Below the pieces are notes generated by a model that saw nothing but the letters and a program-made list of their open reading frames with translations, had not been told where the DNA came from and ran no database searches. The translations under genes and the position numbers were made by a program. From contig CP059069.1 in NCBI GenBank assembly GCA_017798145.1, positions 605,226 through 669,225 of the forward strand: DNA of 64,000 bases, read 5' to 3'. Source of the stretch: Akkermansiaceae bacterium. GTDB lineage: Bacteria > Verrucomicrobiota > Verrucomicrobiia > Verrucomicrobiales > Akkermansiaceae. Positions 54,451 through 63,792 of this stretch are shown here, piece by piece (position 1 is the stretch's first letter; each line of letters begins with the position of its first letter).

Positions 54451-54552
54451 CCGGCACCACGCCCCCCGTCTTCCCGCAGATCTTTTTGGGCAGCGTGGAT
54501 TTTCCTTTGAATAAAACCGCAGCCGAACTATCATACACTTCGCATGGCGATT

Positions 54553-54910
54553 GGGGGCGTTCTGGTTTCGACGGAATGTCTGAAGCGCTGGCTGCACGTA
54601 GAGGTTGGTCGGTTGGCCTCTTAAAAAAGCCGCCCAAAACAAATAAATGCAGACTCTAACGAGCTCGCACTGGCCGCTTAATTGACGACCACGTCAAATC
54701 CCTGATGTCTGTTAGGGGAGGAGGCGAAACTTAGCAGACTGGATGGCGAGCCGGGGAACCGGGCACATCATCGAGACCAAACAGGTTCCTAGGAAGCGCA
54801 ACGCGGCGGGTCGGCCCAGCGTTTCCGAAACACCAGATGATCCGCTAAACGTGTAGATGCCTGTGCAGATGGCGTTCCGGACAGGGGTTCGACTCCCCTC
54901 GCCTCCACCA
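54553..54910 (+). ncRNA. ssrA: tmRNA (ssrA), one-piece
   Basis: A 358-nt RNA. Acceptor arms GGGGGCG (5', 54553) and CGCCTCC-A-CCA (3') pair, followed by TGGTTTCGACGG. The open frame of the tag reads ADSNELALAA and stop, from the GCA resume codon near 54649. The T-arm GGGGTTCGACTCCCC is intact. Its 3' end is immediately followed by a palindromic repeat. Confidence 0.95.
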
Positions 54911-54973
54911 GCCTTCGCCAAGGCTACGGCTGGCAAGCCAACAAGCTTGACTGACGGAGCCTTGGCGAAGGCT
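54910..54973. repeat. Inverted repeat copy pair at the tmRNA 3' end
   Basis: AGCCTTCGCCAAGGCT (54910-54925) recurs in perfect inverted form AGCCTTGGCGAAGGCT (54958-54973), separated by 32 nt. Similar core words (TAGCCTTGGCGTAGG at 55097 and TTCGTAGCTCGAGCGAAG near 55346) lie further right, so this is a family of dispersed palindromic elements. They resemble REP-like elements moved by RAYT transposases in other genomes; no RAYT is present here. Confidence 0.6.
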
Positions 54974-55084
54974 GGCAGCTTGTGCACCATTCCGCTTTTT
55001 CAGATCGCACCAAGGCATCCGCCTTCGAAAAGCCTACCTCAAATACGGCTCCGGCCGCGCCTTCGCAGCCAAGAGGCTCTGGTA

Positions 55085-55130
55085 GGCTACCCACCGTAGC
55101 CTTGGCGTAGGAGGTGGCGAAGGAGGGCTT
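55085..55130 (-). repeat. Dispersed palindromic repeat, third copy
   Basis: The minus strand carries a run of AAGCCCTCCTTCGCCACC then TCCTACGCCAAGGCTACGG, a variant of the unit at 54910. It has the same words (CTTCGCC, CCAAGGCTACGG) in partly altered order, as if built of shuffled arms. Confidence 0.45.
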
Positions 55131-55253
55131 ATGCGTCCAAATCACCCGAAAAGCCCCGACCCACCTTGCGGCACCACGTCCATCTCCTCCAAAGCGGAAC
55201 CCGCCCGGAGTCAGCCAATTCCATCCATTTTCGTAAACGCGGAGAACCAGCGC

Positions 55254-55340
55254 CTACAGCAAACCCCTCACCCGCTCCGCCACCGCCGCCCACTCCACCT
55301 CCGTTTCCTCCTGTTCAGAAATCAGCAACCCGTCCGGCAT
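55254..55340 (-). pseudogene. Possible C-terminal gene relic (28 codons)
   Basis: The minus-strand frame MPDGLLISEQEETEVEWAAV continues AERVRGLL and stops at 55254. The composition looks coding (charged amphipathic end), but nothing upstream continues it except the dispersed repeat at 55345. It may be the tail of a gene cut off by repeat insertion, or chance. Confidence 0.2.
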
Positions 55341-55392
55341 AGACTTCCCGGCCTTCGTAGCTCGAGCGAAGTAGGCGGCGAAGTCGGATCAT

Positions 55393-55427
55393 CCAATCTC
55401 CAATCTCCAATCTCCAATCTCCAATCT
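55393..55427. repeat. Tandem 7-mer (CCAATCT x5)
   Basis: Five perfect head-to-tail copies of CCAATCT, beginning 55393. The read on the minus strand is AGATTGG repeats. It lies in the 750-bp gene-free stretch after tmRNA, which also contains the palindromic units. Confidence 0.85.
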
Positions 55428-55662
55428 CACAGCTCACCCTCAACGCCGCAGCCGACATTCCCGAATGTTGCAATGAAGCACCCGACCCCACCGATGGTGG
55501 ATGTCTTTGGAAGGGGGGCGGAGAAAACGACTCCGTATAGGCAAGACACGCGAACAAACGGTTCCTTGGAACTTTTTGGTGCCGGGATCGAAAATAGGTG
55601 TGGCTGGGATGCACCCATCTTCTTCCTTCCATGCAGCCCGCTCCTATTCCATCCTTACCGCA

Positions 55663-58227
55663 GTGAAAGCAATCTTCACAGCCATTTCCCTGCTTTGCGC
55701 AGCTGCATCCGCTGCGCCTTTCGAACCCCTTTTCGATTCTGCGAAAAGGGCGATGCAGGACGGCCTCTGGGATGTGGCCGCCATACGCCTCCGCGAGGCG
55801 AGCGCCGCCCCTGACGCCGCTCCGGAAATTCTTCCTTCGGTCCAGCGATTGCTCGGGGAGTGCCTTGTCCGCAGCGGGCGGCCCGATGATGCCCTGGACG
55901 TGCTGGGGCAGTCCGCGGTCCGCGACCTGCCCGAAGCCGCCTTCTGGGCCGGACAGGCGCTCGCCGGGAAAGGCCGCTTCGCGGAAGCCGTCGGGATGCT
56001 GTTGAAAGTCGCGACGGATCCCGCCAACCCGCTCCGCCCCGAGGCAAGCTTCACCGCAGCCAACCTCCAGCTCTCGCTCGGCCTTCCGGATGCCGCGCTC
56101 GCCACGTTGTCACTCCTGCGCGATTCCCCGGACAGGGGCGCGAATGCAGAAGCCCTGTTGCGCCGCATCGCCATCCTCATCGACCAGGGGCGCCCCGGTG
56201 AGGCCAGGGAAATCTTCCCGGGTGCCGATGACATTCCTGAGGACCAGATCCGCTTCGCCAGCCTTCTCCAGGGCTACCTGTCGCTTTCCCAGGGCGAGCC
56301 AGCCGCGGCGCAGCAGGTTTTTGCATCCCTTCTGGGCGACCCCACCGGCCAGGGGATCGGCCGCTATAATCTCGCGGCCATTGGCATGGCGGACGCCATC
56401 GCCGCGCAGGGCAACACCCTGGCCGCCGTGGAATCGCTCTTCAGCTTCATCCAATCCAGGCCGGAAACCGCCCGCCTCGCGCCGATGTTCCAGCGCATCA
56501 ACTCGTGGCTGCCGGAGGACATCCTCACAACGGATCACCCCGCGCTTGTTAGGCTGGCCGGCTGGCTTCCGAAAACCATCCCGCCCGCTGCCGGCCTGAT
56601 CAACATCGAAACTGGCACCGCCGAAGCCGCATACCCCTCCGCCGCCGCCCGCCTAACGGATCTGGAGGTCTTCTCAATGTACGCCCGTGCCATGGGCCTG
56701 CGGCGTGTGGACACACCCGTGGCCAAGGCGGAATCGCAGCTCCTCTTGCATCGCATCCAGCTTTTTGCGCCGGACCATTTCCTCGCCGCGAGGAGCCTGC
56801 TGGCTCTTGCCAAATGGAAAACAGAGGACGGCAGGAGCGATGCGGCGATGGCCATCCATGATGCCCTGCTGGCAAGCGCAAGCCCCCCGCGCACCAAGGG
56901 CGAGGCCGCGTTCTCAAGTGCGAGGGAAGCCTACCGGAACGGGGATGCCAAGCGCGCCGCTGAGCTTTTCGCACAAGCGGCGGAGCTGCTCGATGGCAAT
57001 GACCGCGAGGCGGCCGCCTTCAACATCGCGCTCGCAGGCCTTGCCCTGGACGATTCCGCCCCGCTGACCGTGCAGAACCTCGATCCGGAAGCGAAAAAAA
57101 GACTCGCCGCTGACCTCGCGCTGGAACGGGCGCTTTCCGAGGATTCCGCCGAAAAGGCGAAGGTCGCGCTCGATGGGTTCCTAAGGGAAAACCCCGGCCA
57201 CCCGCGCGCCGCGGAAGCCCGCCTGGCCATCGCGGAGGCCGCCCTTGCATCCGCCCCACCCGATCTGTCGCTCGCCCAGGCACAGCTTGACACCCTGCTC
57301 GAATCCGCCGCCGATCCTCCAGGCCCAAAGGATCCCAGGCTGGAGCTTGTGAAGCTGCGGCTTCTCGACATTTCGGAGAGCGGAGAGGAAACCATCGCTC
57401 TCGCCACACGCATTGCGGAGGATTTCCCAGGCAGTCCGGCCGCTTCCGAGGCATCCCTGATCCTTGGGAAGTGCCTTTTCAAGAACGGCCGCTACAACGA
57501 AGCCCGCCTCACCCTTGAGAAACTCGCCACCTCCGAGCCGGGCACCCAGCGCTCGCAGGCCGCGCTGCTCCTCGCCGCACGCTCTGCCGCCCTCGGAGCA
57601 ACCGCACAATCCCGGGAGGAAGCGCTGAGTCTTTTCGACCGCACAATGGCCGTTGACGGGCCGCTCAAATCCCTCGCCCTGCTGGAGAAGGCGCGCCTGC
57701 TCATCGACCTCAACCGACTGCCCGCCGCCATCGAGTCCCTGCGCTCCGCCTACTCCGCAACCACCCCGGACGACCCATCACGGCTCCCGACCGGGCTGTT
57801 GCTCGCGGAGGCCATCTACGGACTTGGCGACAGCGACCCGGAAAGCCTTTCCGAAGCCCTGGGGATCTACGACAGCCTGGTGGATCTCACCAAGGGCAAC
57901 CTGGCCACCCACTTCCGCCTGCAATACCTCAGGGGGCTGACCCTGGAGAAACTCCCCGATCCCGCAGACCCGACAAAGACCCGCCTCGCCGAGGCGCGCG
58001 ACGCCTATTTCTCCGTGCTCGACCGCCCTACCGATCCTCCGCCCCCAGAGTGGGAATGGTTCGAACGCAGCGGATTCCGCTTGCTCACCATCCTGGAAAA
58101 CCAACGGAACTGGAAAGCAGCCATTTCCATTGCGGAAAAACTTTCCTCCTTTGGCGGGCCGCGCGCCGAGGAAGCCGCCACCCGCGCACGTCAGCTACGC
58201 CTCAAGCACCTCGTCTGGGATGACTGA
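55663..58227 (+). CDS. Secreted TPR-like repeat protein
   Basis: An 854-aa protein (GTG start at 55663, VKAIFTAISLLCAAASAAPF signal peptide); an ATG at 55609 is an alternative. The body is made of helix-turn-helix TPR-type repeats (LLGECLVRSGRPDDALDVLG, LILGKCLFKNGRYNEARLTL, RSQAALLLAARSAALGATA). TPR proteins usually mediate complexes; a periplasmic or envelope role is expected from the signal peptide. No enzymatic motif. Confidence 0.8.
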   Translation: MKAIFTAISLLCAAASAAPFEPLFDSAKRAMQDGLWDVAAIRLREASAAPDAAPEILPSVQRLLGECLVRSGRPDDALDVLGQSAVRDLPEAAFWAGQALAGKGRFAEAVGMLLKVATDPANPLRPEASFTAANLQLSLGLPDAALATLSLLRDSPDRGANAEALLRRIAILIDQGRPGEAREIFPGADDIPEDQIRFASLLQGYLSLSQGEPAAAQQVFASLLGDPTGQGIGRYNLAAIGMADAIAAQGNTLAAVESLFSFIQSRPETARLAPMFQRINSWLPEDILTTDHPALVRLAGWLPKTIPPAAGLINIETGTAEAAYPSAAARLTDLEVFSMYARAMGLRRVDTPVAKAESQLLLHRIQLFAPDHFLAARSLLALAKWKTEDGRSDAAMAIHDALLASASPPRTKGEAAFSSAREAYRNGDAKRAAELFAQAAELLDGNDREAAAFNIALAGLALDDSAPLTVQNLDPEAKKRLAADLALERALSEDSAEKAKVALDGFLRENPGHPRAAEARLAIAEAALASAPPDLSLAQAQLDTLLESAADPPGPKDPRLELVKLRLLDISESGEETIALATRIAEDFPGSPAASEASLILGKCLFKNGRYNEARLTLEKLATSEPGTQRSQAALLLAARSAALGATAQSREEALSLFDRTMAVDGPLKSLALLEKARLLIDLNRLPAAIESLRSAYSATTPDDPSRLPTGLLLAEAIYGLGDSDPESLSEALGIYDSLVDLTKGNLATHFRLQYLRGLTLEKLPDPADPTKTRLAEARDAYFSVLDRPTDPPPPEWEWFERSGFRLLTILENQRNWKAAISIAEKLSSFGGPRAEEAATRARQLRLKHLVWDD

Positions 58228-58732
58228 AGTCGTTCTTCCTTGGAGCCGAATATGGGAATTCATTCATAACACGACTGTTGCCGGGAGAATCGTGCATCCT
58301 TCACGTTGACCGGGAGCGCACCCGGCAGAGCCAACTCCGGTCAACCCAGATTCCGCGGTTCGATGCAGGCTTCTTCACCGCAAAGGATCTCAGAGCCTTG
58401 CCTGTTCGACGGGAAGAAGATTCCCCTGACACTTTGATTCACACTATGGGTGGAATGGGAGCACCGCCACCCCTGAAATCTCGCCCAACTGAGTTTCCCA
58501 GGCTTCGCTGCTTTGGTCTCTGCCGCGAGATCCCAAGAGCGCGGCCCCGGGATCACCGCCCGCTGATCAAGCGCATGGTGCAATGGGCGGAACCATCGGC
58601 CCGCCACCGTCAGGACGTGGCCTCTCCTCAAGCAGGACATGATAGATACGGAGCGTGACCATGTCATGCATGATGCGTGCACCTTCCTCCCTTCTTCCTT
58701 GAAAGTTGAATGTTGAAATTTGAGAGTCGCAC
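58228..58732. other. Gene-free stretch of 505 bp with one inverted repeat
   Basis: No convincing coding frame in either direction. A 9-bp inverted repeat GTTGACCGG (58305-58313) / CCGGTCAAC (58337-58345) is present. The right end (58697-58725) is an AT-rich stretch of repeating TTGAA words directly before the aldo/keto reductase start, of the type seen before several other genes here. Confidence 0.45.
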
Positions 58733-59713
58733 ATGAACTACAACCGCTGCGGCGACTCCGGCATCCTTCTCCCCGAGATCTCCCTCGGCTTCTGGCACAA
58801 CTTCGGCCACTGCGATGACTTCCAGGAAGCCCGCAAAATCATGCGACGTGCCTTTGATCGCGGAGTCACCCATTTCGATCTCGCGAACAATTACGGCCCG
58901 CCTCCCGGCTCCGCCGAGGAAAATGTGGGACGCATCCTTGCAGAGGATTTCGCCTGCCACCGCGACGAGCTTTTCATCTCCACCAAGGCCGGGCACCTGA
59001 TGTGGGGCGGCCCCTACGGCGAGTGGGGATCACGGAAACACATGCTTGCCTCGCTCGACCAATCGCTGCGCCGCCTGCGCCTGCCGTATGTGGATGTCTT
59101 CTACTCCCACCGTCCCGATCCGGACACGCGGCTTGAGGAGACCATGTCCGCGCTCGCCACCGCCGTGAATTCAGGCAAAGCGCTCTACGCCGGCCTTTCG
59201 AAATACCCACTGAAGAAACTGAAGAAGGCGGTCAAGCTCCTCAAGCAGATGGGCATACGCTGCCTCGTCTATCAGCCACCCTACTCCATCCTGAACCGAT
59301 GGCCGGAAAAGGAAGGCATCCTCGATTACCTGTTAGAGGAAAAAATCGGCTGCGTCGTTTTCTCCCCCCTCGCCCAGGGGATGCTGACGCCTAAATATGT
59401 GGATGGCATCCCGGAAGGCTCGCGCGCCGCAAGGCCGGAAGGATTTCTCACGGAGGAGCAGGTCACCGCCCAGCAGGAAAAAATCCGCGCCCTTGCCGAT
59501 CTCGCCGCCGCCCAGGGGATGTCGCTAAACCACATGGCTCTGCGTTTTTCCCTGAACCACAAGGCCGTTACCTCCTCCATCATCGGGGCACGCACTGTCG
59601 CCCAACTCGATGATTCCCTCAATGCCATGGCATCTCCTGAGCTGTCAGATTCCATACTGGCCGCCATCGATGGCATCGCCCCCACAGTGAAAAGCAAAAA
59701 AGCGGAAGGCTAG
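58733..59713 (+). CDS. Aldo/keto reductase
   Basis: A 326-aa TIM-barrel AKR with the family residues Asp and Tyr (HFDLANNYGPP), Lys (FISTKAGHL) and His (YSHRPDP). The N-terminus MNYNRCGDSGILLPEISLGF and the GSAEENVG and LRKS-type C-terminal region match YghZ-like reductases, which reduce L-glyceraldehyde-3-P or methylglyoxal with NADPH. Not part of a clear operon. Confidence 0.9.
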   Translation: MNYNRCGDSGILLPEISLGFWHNFGHCDDFQEARKIMRRAFDRGVTHFDLANNYGPPPGSAEENVGRILAEDFACHRDELFISTKAGHLMWGGPYGEWGSRKHMLASLDQSLRRLRLPYVDVFYSHRPDPDTRLEETMSALATAVNSGKALYAGLSKYPLKKLKKAVKLLKQMGIRCLVYQPPYSILNRWPEKEGILDYLLEEKIGCVVFSPLAQGMLTPKYVDGIPEGSRAARPEGFLTEEQVTAQQEKIRALADLAAAQGMSLNHMALRFSLNHKAVTSSIIGARTVAQLDDSLNAMASPELSDSILAAIDGIAPTVKSKKAEG

Positions 59714-59723
59714 GAAACAACAC

Positions 59724-59754
59724 AAAAAACGGGCACCCTATCATGGATGCCCGT
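59724..59754 (-). terminator. Rho-independent terminator after the EF-hand protein gene
   Basis: ACGGGCA (59729-59735) and TGCCCGT (59748-59754) pair; on the minus strand the hairpin is followed by TTTTTTGTG. It ends the gene whose stop is 59779. Confidence 0.75.
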
Positions 59755-59778
59755 ATGAGAAATTTCAGTCCTTGCAGA

Positions 59779-60051
59779 TCACTCCGCTGCATCCTTCTTC
59801 TTTTTCTTCTCGCCCTTGGGCTTCTGCTCCTTGGCTGGCTTCACCTTGGCTGGCTTGTCCTTGGCTGGCTTGTCCTTTTTCATCTCGGCCTTCTCCTCTT
59901 TGCTAAGCTTGCCGTCCTTGTCCTTGTCATACTTCTCAAGCTGCTCCGGGGTCGGCCCCTTGGCCCTTCTTTTCTCTTTTCCCTGTTCCGCGTGGGCGAT
60001 TCCCATGAAGGCGGCGAGCGCGGCGATAACGACTAGCGATTTGGTTTTCAT
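59779..60051 (-). CDS. Small exported EF-hand protein
   Basis: A 90-aa protein: signal peptide (MKTKSLVVIAALAAFMGIAHA) then one EF-hand-like loop DKDKDGKLSKEE and a long Lys/Pro/Glu-rich tail (KPAKDKPAKVKPAKEQ). It is probably a calcium-binding exported protein. It is next to a second EF-hand gene (60180) on the same strand, the two having similar signal peptides. Confidence 0.7.
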   Translation of the reverse strand: MKTKSLVVIAALAAFMGIAHAEQGKEKRRAKGPTPEQLEKYDKDKDGKLSKEEKAEMKKDKPAKDKPAKVKPAKEQKPKGEKKKKKDAAE

Positions 60052-60130
60052 TTGGTTTCTGTAACGGCAGGCGGTTGTGCCCGCGCTTATTAAAACACCG
60101 TCGGCGAAGCCGGGTTGCGGAGAATCCGAA

Positions 60131-60164
60131 GAAAAAGGCCGCCCGGAATCCGGACGGCCTTTCG
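60131..60164 (-). terminator. Rho-independent terminator between the two EF-hand genes
   Basis: On the minus strand AAAGGCCGTCCGG pairs with CCGGGCGGCCTTT (one G-U), followed by TTCTTCGG. The stem is GC-rich and the T-run short. It lies 16 nt after the stop of the 158-aa EF-hand gene (60180). Confidence 0.7.
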
Positions 60165-60179
60165 CTCAGGTGTTTCGGA

Positions 60180-60656
60180 TCACTCGGTCACGCCGGGAGC
60201 CTCGCCGTCGCCTTCCGGGGCGGGCTTGCCCCTGCCGTCACGGGTATGCTGCTGCCTGCCATCGCCGCCGGGACGATGGCCGCCCATGGCCTTGCGCATC
60301 TCGGCACGCTCCTCCTCGTTGAGTTGGCCGTCCCCGTCCTTGTCGAATCTCTCGAGCATGCGGGCTTTCATGGCTTCGCGGGCGGCCTTGCGCTCCTCTT
60401 CGTTGAGCTTGCCGTCGCCGTCCTTGTCGAACTTTGCGAGCATTTCCGGAGGCAGCTTGCGATCGGGACGATTTGCGAGTGCCGCCCTGGCTGCGGCGCG
60501 CTCTTCCTCGCTGAGCTTGCCGTCGCCGTCCTTGTCGAATTTCTTCAGCATCTCAGGTGGCAGCTTGCGCTCGGGGCGCTGCTTGCCTTCCTCGGCGGCT
60601 GCGGTTCCGATGAGGCCGATGGAGGCCGCGATCACGATCAATGTGTTGGTTTTCAT
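60180..60656 (-). CDS. Exported protein with three EF-hands
   Basis: A 158-aa protein with signal peptide MKTNTLIVIAASIGLIGTAAA. Three EF-hand loops follow: DKDGDGKLSEEE, DKDGDGKLNEEE and DKDGDGQLNEEE, each after a MLxKFDKDGDG context. The tail is Gly/Arg-rich. The repeats imply recent duplication. The ATG at 60656 is chosen for the signal peptide. Confidence 0.8.
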   Translation of the reverse strand: MKTNTLIVIAASIGLIGTAAAEEGKQRPERKLPPEMLKKFDKDGDGKLSEEERAAARAALANRPDRKLPPEMLAKFDKDGDGKLNEEERKAAREAMKARMLERFDKDGDGQLNEEERAEMRKAMGGHRPGGDGRQQHTRDGRGKPAPEGDGEAPGVTE

Positions 60657-60808
60657 GGTGTTGTTCTTGGTTTGGTTGCGATGAGTTGCATTCGCTCTCA
60701 CTGAACGGGAAACACCCTGTCCAAGGGAAAGTTGCGGGATCGCTCCCAAGAAATTTTTCGGGAAAGGTTTGCCACGCCCGCCGCAGCTGTCTTGCATGCT
60801 TCCGAGAC

Positions 60809-61705
60809 GTGGAAAACGAAACCCAGAAGCCCGCCCCCAGCAAGTCCGCCGTATTCCTGCGCCGGGGGTTCAGCACGCTTCTGCTGTGGGGGGTCGTGGG
60901 GGCGATTTTCGCGAGCATGGCTCCCGCCGCATACCTCGGGCTGATTGCGGCGCTGGTGCTCATTTCCACATTGGAGTATTTCCGGATGTTGCGGGCGGAC
61001 AAGGTCGAGTGCTTCCCGCGATTCGGCATGGCGGTGGCCGTCGCGTATTGCGGGATCGGCTACTGGCACCTTCTGCAGGGCGGCAGAGACATCCCGCCCG
61101 CGCTGGATGCCTGCGCGATTTTCATCACGGTGACGGGAGCCTTCACCCTCCAACTGCGCTACCCGATCAAGGGCATCGAGGCGCTGCTTGCGGTCGCGGC
61201 GAACCTGCTCGGCTTCCTCTACATTGCCTACCTGTTCAGCTTCGCGGCGCGGATCTCCTTCGGGCTGCCGGGAGAAGGTGCGGTGCCGGGAGCCTTCGTC
61301 CTGCTCTGGCTGCTTGCGGTCACGAAATTCACAGACATGGGCGCCTACATCACCGGTTCGCTCATCGGGAAGCACAAGATGATCCCGCACATCTCACCGG
61401 GGAAAACCTGGGAGGGATTCGGCGGGGCCTTGTTATTCTCGCAGCTCGCCGCGTGCGGGCTTTACGCGCTGATGCCATCGCAGCTCACCGCTCTGGGCGG
61501 ATGGCCGCATGTCATCGCGCTCGGTTTCCTGCTCGCCATACTCGCAGTCATAGGGGATCTCGCGGAAAGTGTCGTCAAGCGTTCGCTGCACGCCAAGGAC
61601 TCCGGCAAAATGCTGCCAGGCATAGGCGGCGGGCTGGATCTCATCGATAGCATCTGCTTCACCGCGCCCGCCCTCTGGTTCTACCACGCCCACGTCCTCG
61701 CATGA
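60809..61705 (+). CDS. cdsA: Phosphatidate cytidylyltransferase
   Basis: A 298-aa polytopic membrane enzyme. GTG start at 60809 gives VENETQKPAPSKSAV; about eight TM helices follow. The signature is DLAESVVKRSLHAKDSGKML followed by PGIGGGLDLIDS. It makes CDP-diacylglycerol for phospholipid synthesis. It overlaps dxr by ATGA (61702-61705), so they are co-translated. Confidence 0.9.
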   Translation: MENETQKPAPSKSAVFLRRGFSTLLLWGVVGAIFASMAPAAYLGLIAALVLISTLEYFRMLRADKVECFPRFGMAVAVAYCGIGYWHLLQGGRDIPPALDACAIFITVTGAFTLQLRYPIKGIEALLAVAANLLGFLYIAYLFSFAARISFGLPGEGAVPGAFVLLWLLAVTKFTDMGAYITGSLIGKHKMIPHISPGKTWEGFGGALLFSQLAACGLYALMPSQLTALGGWPHVIALGFLLAILAVIGDLAESVVKRSLHAKDSGKMLPGIGGGLDLIDSICFTAPALWFYHAHVLA

Positions 61706-62871
61706 GTGCAGGGAAAAAACGCCGCGTTGTGCTGCTCGGTTCAACCGGCTCCATCGGCAAATCCACGCTGAGGGTCGCGGAAAATCTCCCGGAGCTCATC
61801 GAGATCGTGGGACTCGCCGCAGGCTCAAACATTGCGGAGCTCGCCGCGCAAGCCACCGCCACAGGCGTGAAAAACGTTGCCATCCACGATGCATCGAAAG
61901 CCGGGAAACTCGCCGCACTTCTCCCTGCCGGGGTGAAAATCCATACCGGGGCGGAAGGCTTGGCGGAGATTTCCCAACTCGCGGAAGCGGACATCGTGCT
62001 CATCGCCATCGTCGGCACCGCAGGCTTGCAGCCCGCCTTGGCCGCGATCGGAGCAGGCAAGGATCTGGCCGTCGCCTCCAAGGAAATCCTCGTCATGGCC
62101 GGTGGGATCATCACCGCCCGCGCTACGGAAAAAGGGGTGCGCATCCTGCCCGTCGATTCAGAACACAATGCCATTTTCCAATGCCTCGAAGGCCACCGCG
62201 GCCCCGACCGCGAAATCTCCCGCCTCATCCTGACCGCATCAGGCGGCCCGTTCCGGGAGATGGCTTCGGAAAAGCTCTGGGACGTCACACCGGAGATGGC
62301 CATGAAGCACCCCACCTGGGAGATGGGGCCGAAGATCACCATCGATTCGGCCACACTGTTCAACAAGGGCTTGGAAATGATCGAGGCACGCTGGCTGTTC
62401 GGCATCGGCATGGATCGAATCGAGGCGGTGATCCACCCGCAGAGCATCGTCCATTCCATGGTCGAGTTCACCGACGGCTCGGTGCTCGCCCAGCTCTCGC
62501 GCACCGACATGGGTTTCCCCATCCAGTATGCACTCACCTACCCGGCTCGGATGAAAGGCGCCCTGGAGCCGCTGGACTTCACAAGCCTCTCCAAGCTGGA
62601 ATTCTACGCCCCCCGCACGGATGACTTCCCAGCGCTGAATCTCGCGCGGACAGCCGGGCTGACAGGCGGCACCCTCCCCGCCGTCCTCAACGCCGCAAAC
62701 GAGGTGGCCGTGGAACATTTCCGCAACGGGAAAATCCGCTTCCCACAGATCTGGGAATGTGTGGCTCAAACGATGGACTCCCATGCAACCGTGCATAATC
62801 CATCTCTCCCGCAGATCCTCTCGGCCGATTTTTCCGCCCGCGAGTCCGCGCTGGAATGGTGCCTGCGATAG
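61702..62871 (+). CDS. dxr: 1-deoxy-D-xylulose-5-phosphate reductoisomerase
   Basis: A 389-aa enzyme of the MEP isoprenoid pathway. NADPH site GSTGSIGKSTLRV (13-25), KEILVMAGGII, and the metal/substrate motif PVDSEHNAIFQCLEGH are present. It converts DXP to MEP. The pairing with cdsA is common in bacteria. Length and order are typical. Confidence 0.96.
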   Translation: MSAGKKRRVVLLGSTGSIGKSTLRVAENLPELIEIVGLAAGSNIAELAAQATATGVKNVAIHDASKAGKLAALLPAGVKIHTGAEGLAEISQLAEADIVLIAIVGTAGLQPALAAIGAGKDLAVASKEILVMAGGIITARATEKGVRILPVDSEHNAIFQCLEGHRGPDREISRLILTASGGPFREMASEKLWDVTPEMAMKHPTWEMGPKITIDSATLFNKGLEMIEARWLFGIGMDRIEAVIHPQSIVHSMVEFTDGSVLAQLSRTDMGFPIQYALTYPARMKGALEPLDFTSLSKLEFYAPRTDDFPALNLARTAGLTGGTLPAVLNAANEVAVEHFRNGKIRFPQIWECVAQTMDSHATVHNPSLPQILSADFSARESALEWCLR

Positions 62872-62878
62872 GCTTGAC

Positions 62879-63739
62879 TCAGCGTCTTCTGCGAAGAAGG
62901 GCTATCATAAGCCCGAAAGAAAACGCGATCGAAGTGCCGAGCTCAGGCACCGGCACCGGTCCGTCCCACGGATTCAGAGAGATCACCGACTGGTTGTTGT
63001 TCGGGTTGGTGGGATCGATCCAGAAAATCACCCGATCCGTGGGATCGTAGCCGGGGCCGCCCCAGTTGTCGCTTGCTGCGGAAGCGAACCATCCGTCCGT
63101 GATCGCGATGATTTGGTTGGCACGGCCGTCAAGAACGCTGTTTCCCGTATTGTTCCTGACGTAGTAATTTCCCTGCCCTGTCTCCACATCCGGGGCGGCA
63201 TCGTAGAGAACCTCCCAGATCGCCGTCTGGAGGGCGGCGGCCTCGATATCACCCGCTGCATGGACTTGGTCATAAAATCTATCGATCAGGTAGGCCGCGC
63301 GAAGAAGCGCGCCGGGACGGTATTGTGAAACACCCTCATTGATGTAGCGGCTGTTTGCAGTCGCAAAATCGCTACCAACATACGTGTGGGTGACCGATTG
63401 GTTCGCAGAGGTCAGGAAAGCCGTTTCCGAATCGATGCAGAAAACTGCGATCCCCCGAACCTGCTGGTAAGTCCCGCCGGTATCCCCCTCGACCAACCCG
63501 GGAGCCGATGGCGTAAGTCCTCCCATCAGGCTTGGATCCGTGGGCATGATTACCAGTTGACCGACGTAGCCATTGTAGTTGTTGCCACCTAGGTGATCCG
63601 GCACCTGAAGACCATCAACTGCCCCGTCCACATCGGCGGATTGACCGGAGATACTCCAGAACTCCAACTGCGCCGTGACAAACGGAGAACTGAACAGGAC
63701 GAATATGATCGCTCCGAAGATCTTTCGTATTTGAAGCAT
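62879..63739 (-). CDS. Exported thioester-domain-like protein with PEP-CTERM-type anchor
   Basis: A 286-aa protein. Signal peptide (MLQIRKIFGAIIFVLFSSPF), a region with AVFCIDSETAFLTSANQSVT and AALQTAIWEVLYDA (matching the Cys-Gln type thioester/TQXA folds), then VPVPELGTSIAFSFGLMIALL and RRRR. The last part is a Val-Pro-x-Pro plus TM plus Arg cluster, a PEP-CTERM-like sorting signal. No exosortase gene lies in the window. It is probably a surface or matrix protein. Confidence 0.75.
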   Translation of the reverse strand: MLQIRKIFGAIIFVLFSSPFVTAQLEFWSISGQSADVDGAVDGLQVPDHLGGNNYNGYVGQLVIMPTDPSLMGGLTPSAPGLVEGDTGGTYQQVRGIAVFCIDSETAFLTSANQSVTHTYVGSDFATANSRYINEGVSQYRPGALLRAAYLIDRFYDQVHAAGDIEAAALQTAIWEVLYDAAPDVETGQGNYYVRNNTGNSVLDGRANQIIAITDGWFASAASDNWGGPGYDPTDRVIFWIDPTNPNNNQSVISLNPWDGPVPVPELGTSIAFSFGLMIALLRRRR

Positions 63740-63792
63740 GGATGGATATTTTCAAAAAAATATGCCGATGTCCATCATTTATTTTGTATAAA

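Noticed and set aside
55393..55427. The CCAATCT array as a CRISPR
   Set aside because: The units are only 7 bp with no spacers, and no cas genes are nearby.
58278..58658. Possible gene in the gap before the aldo/keto reductase
   Set aside because: The frames on both strands have several breaks and no recognisable domain.
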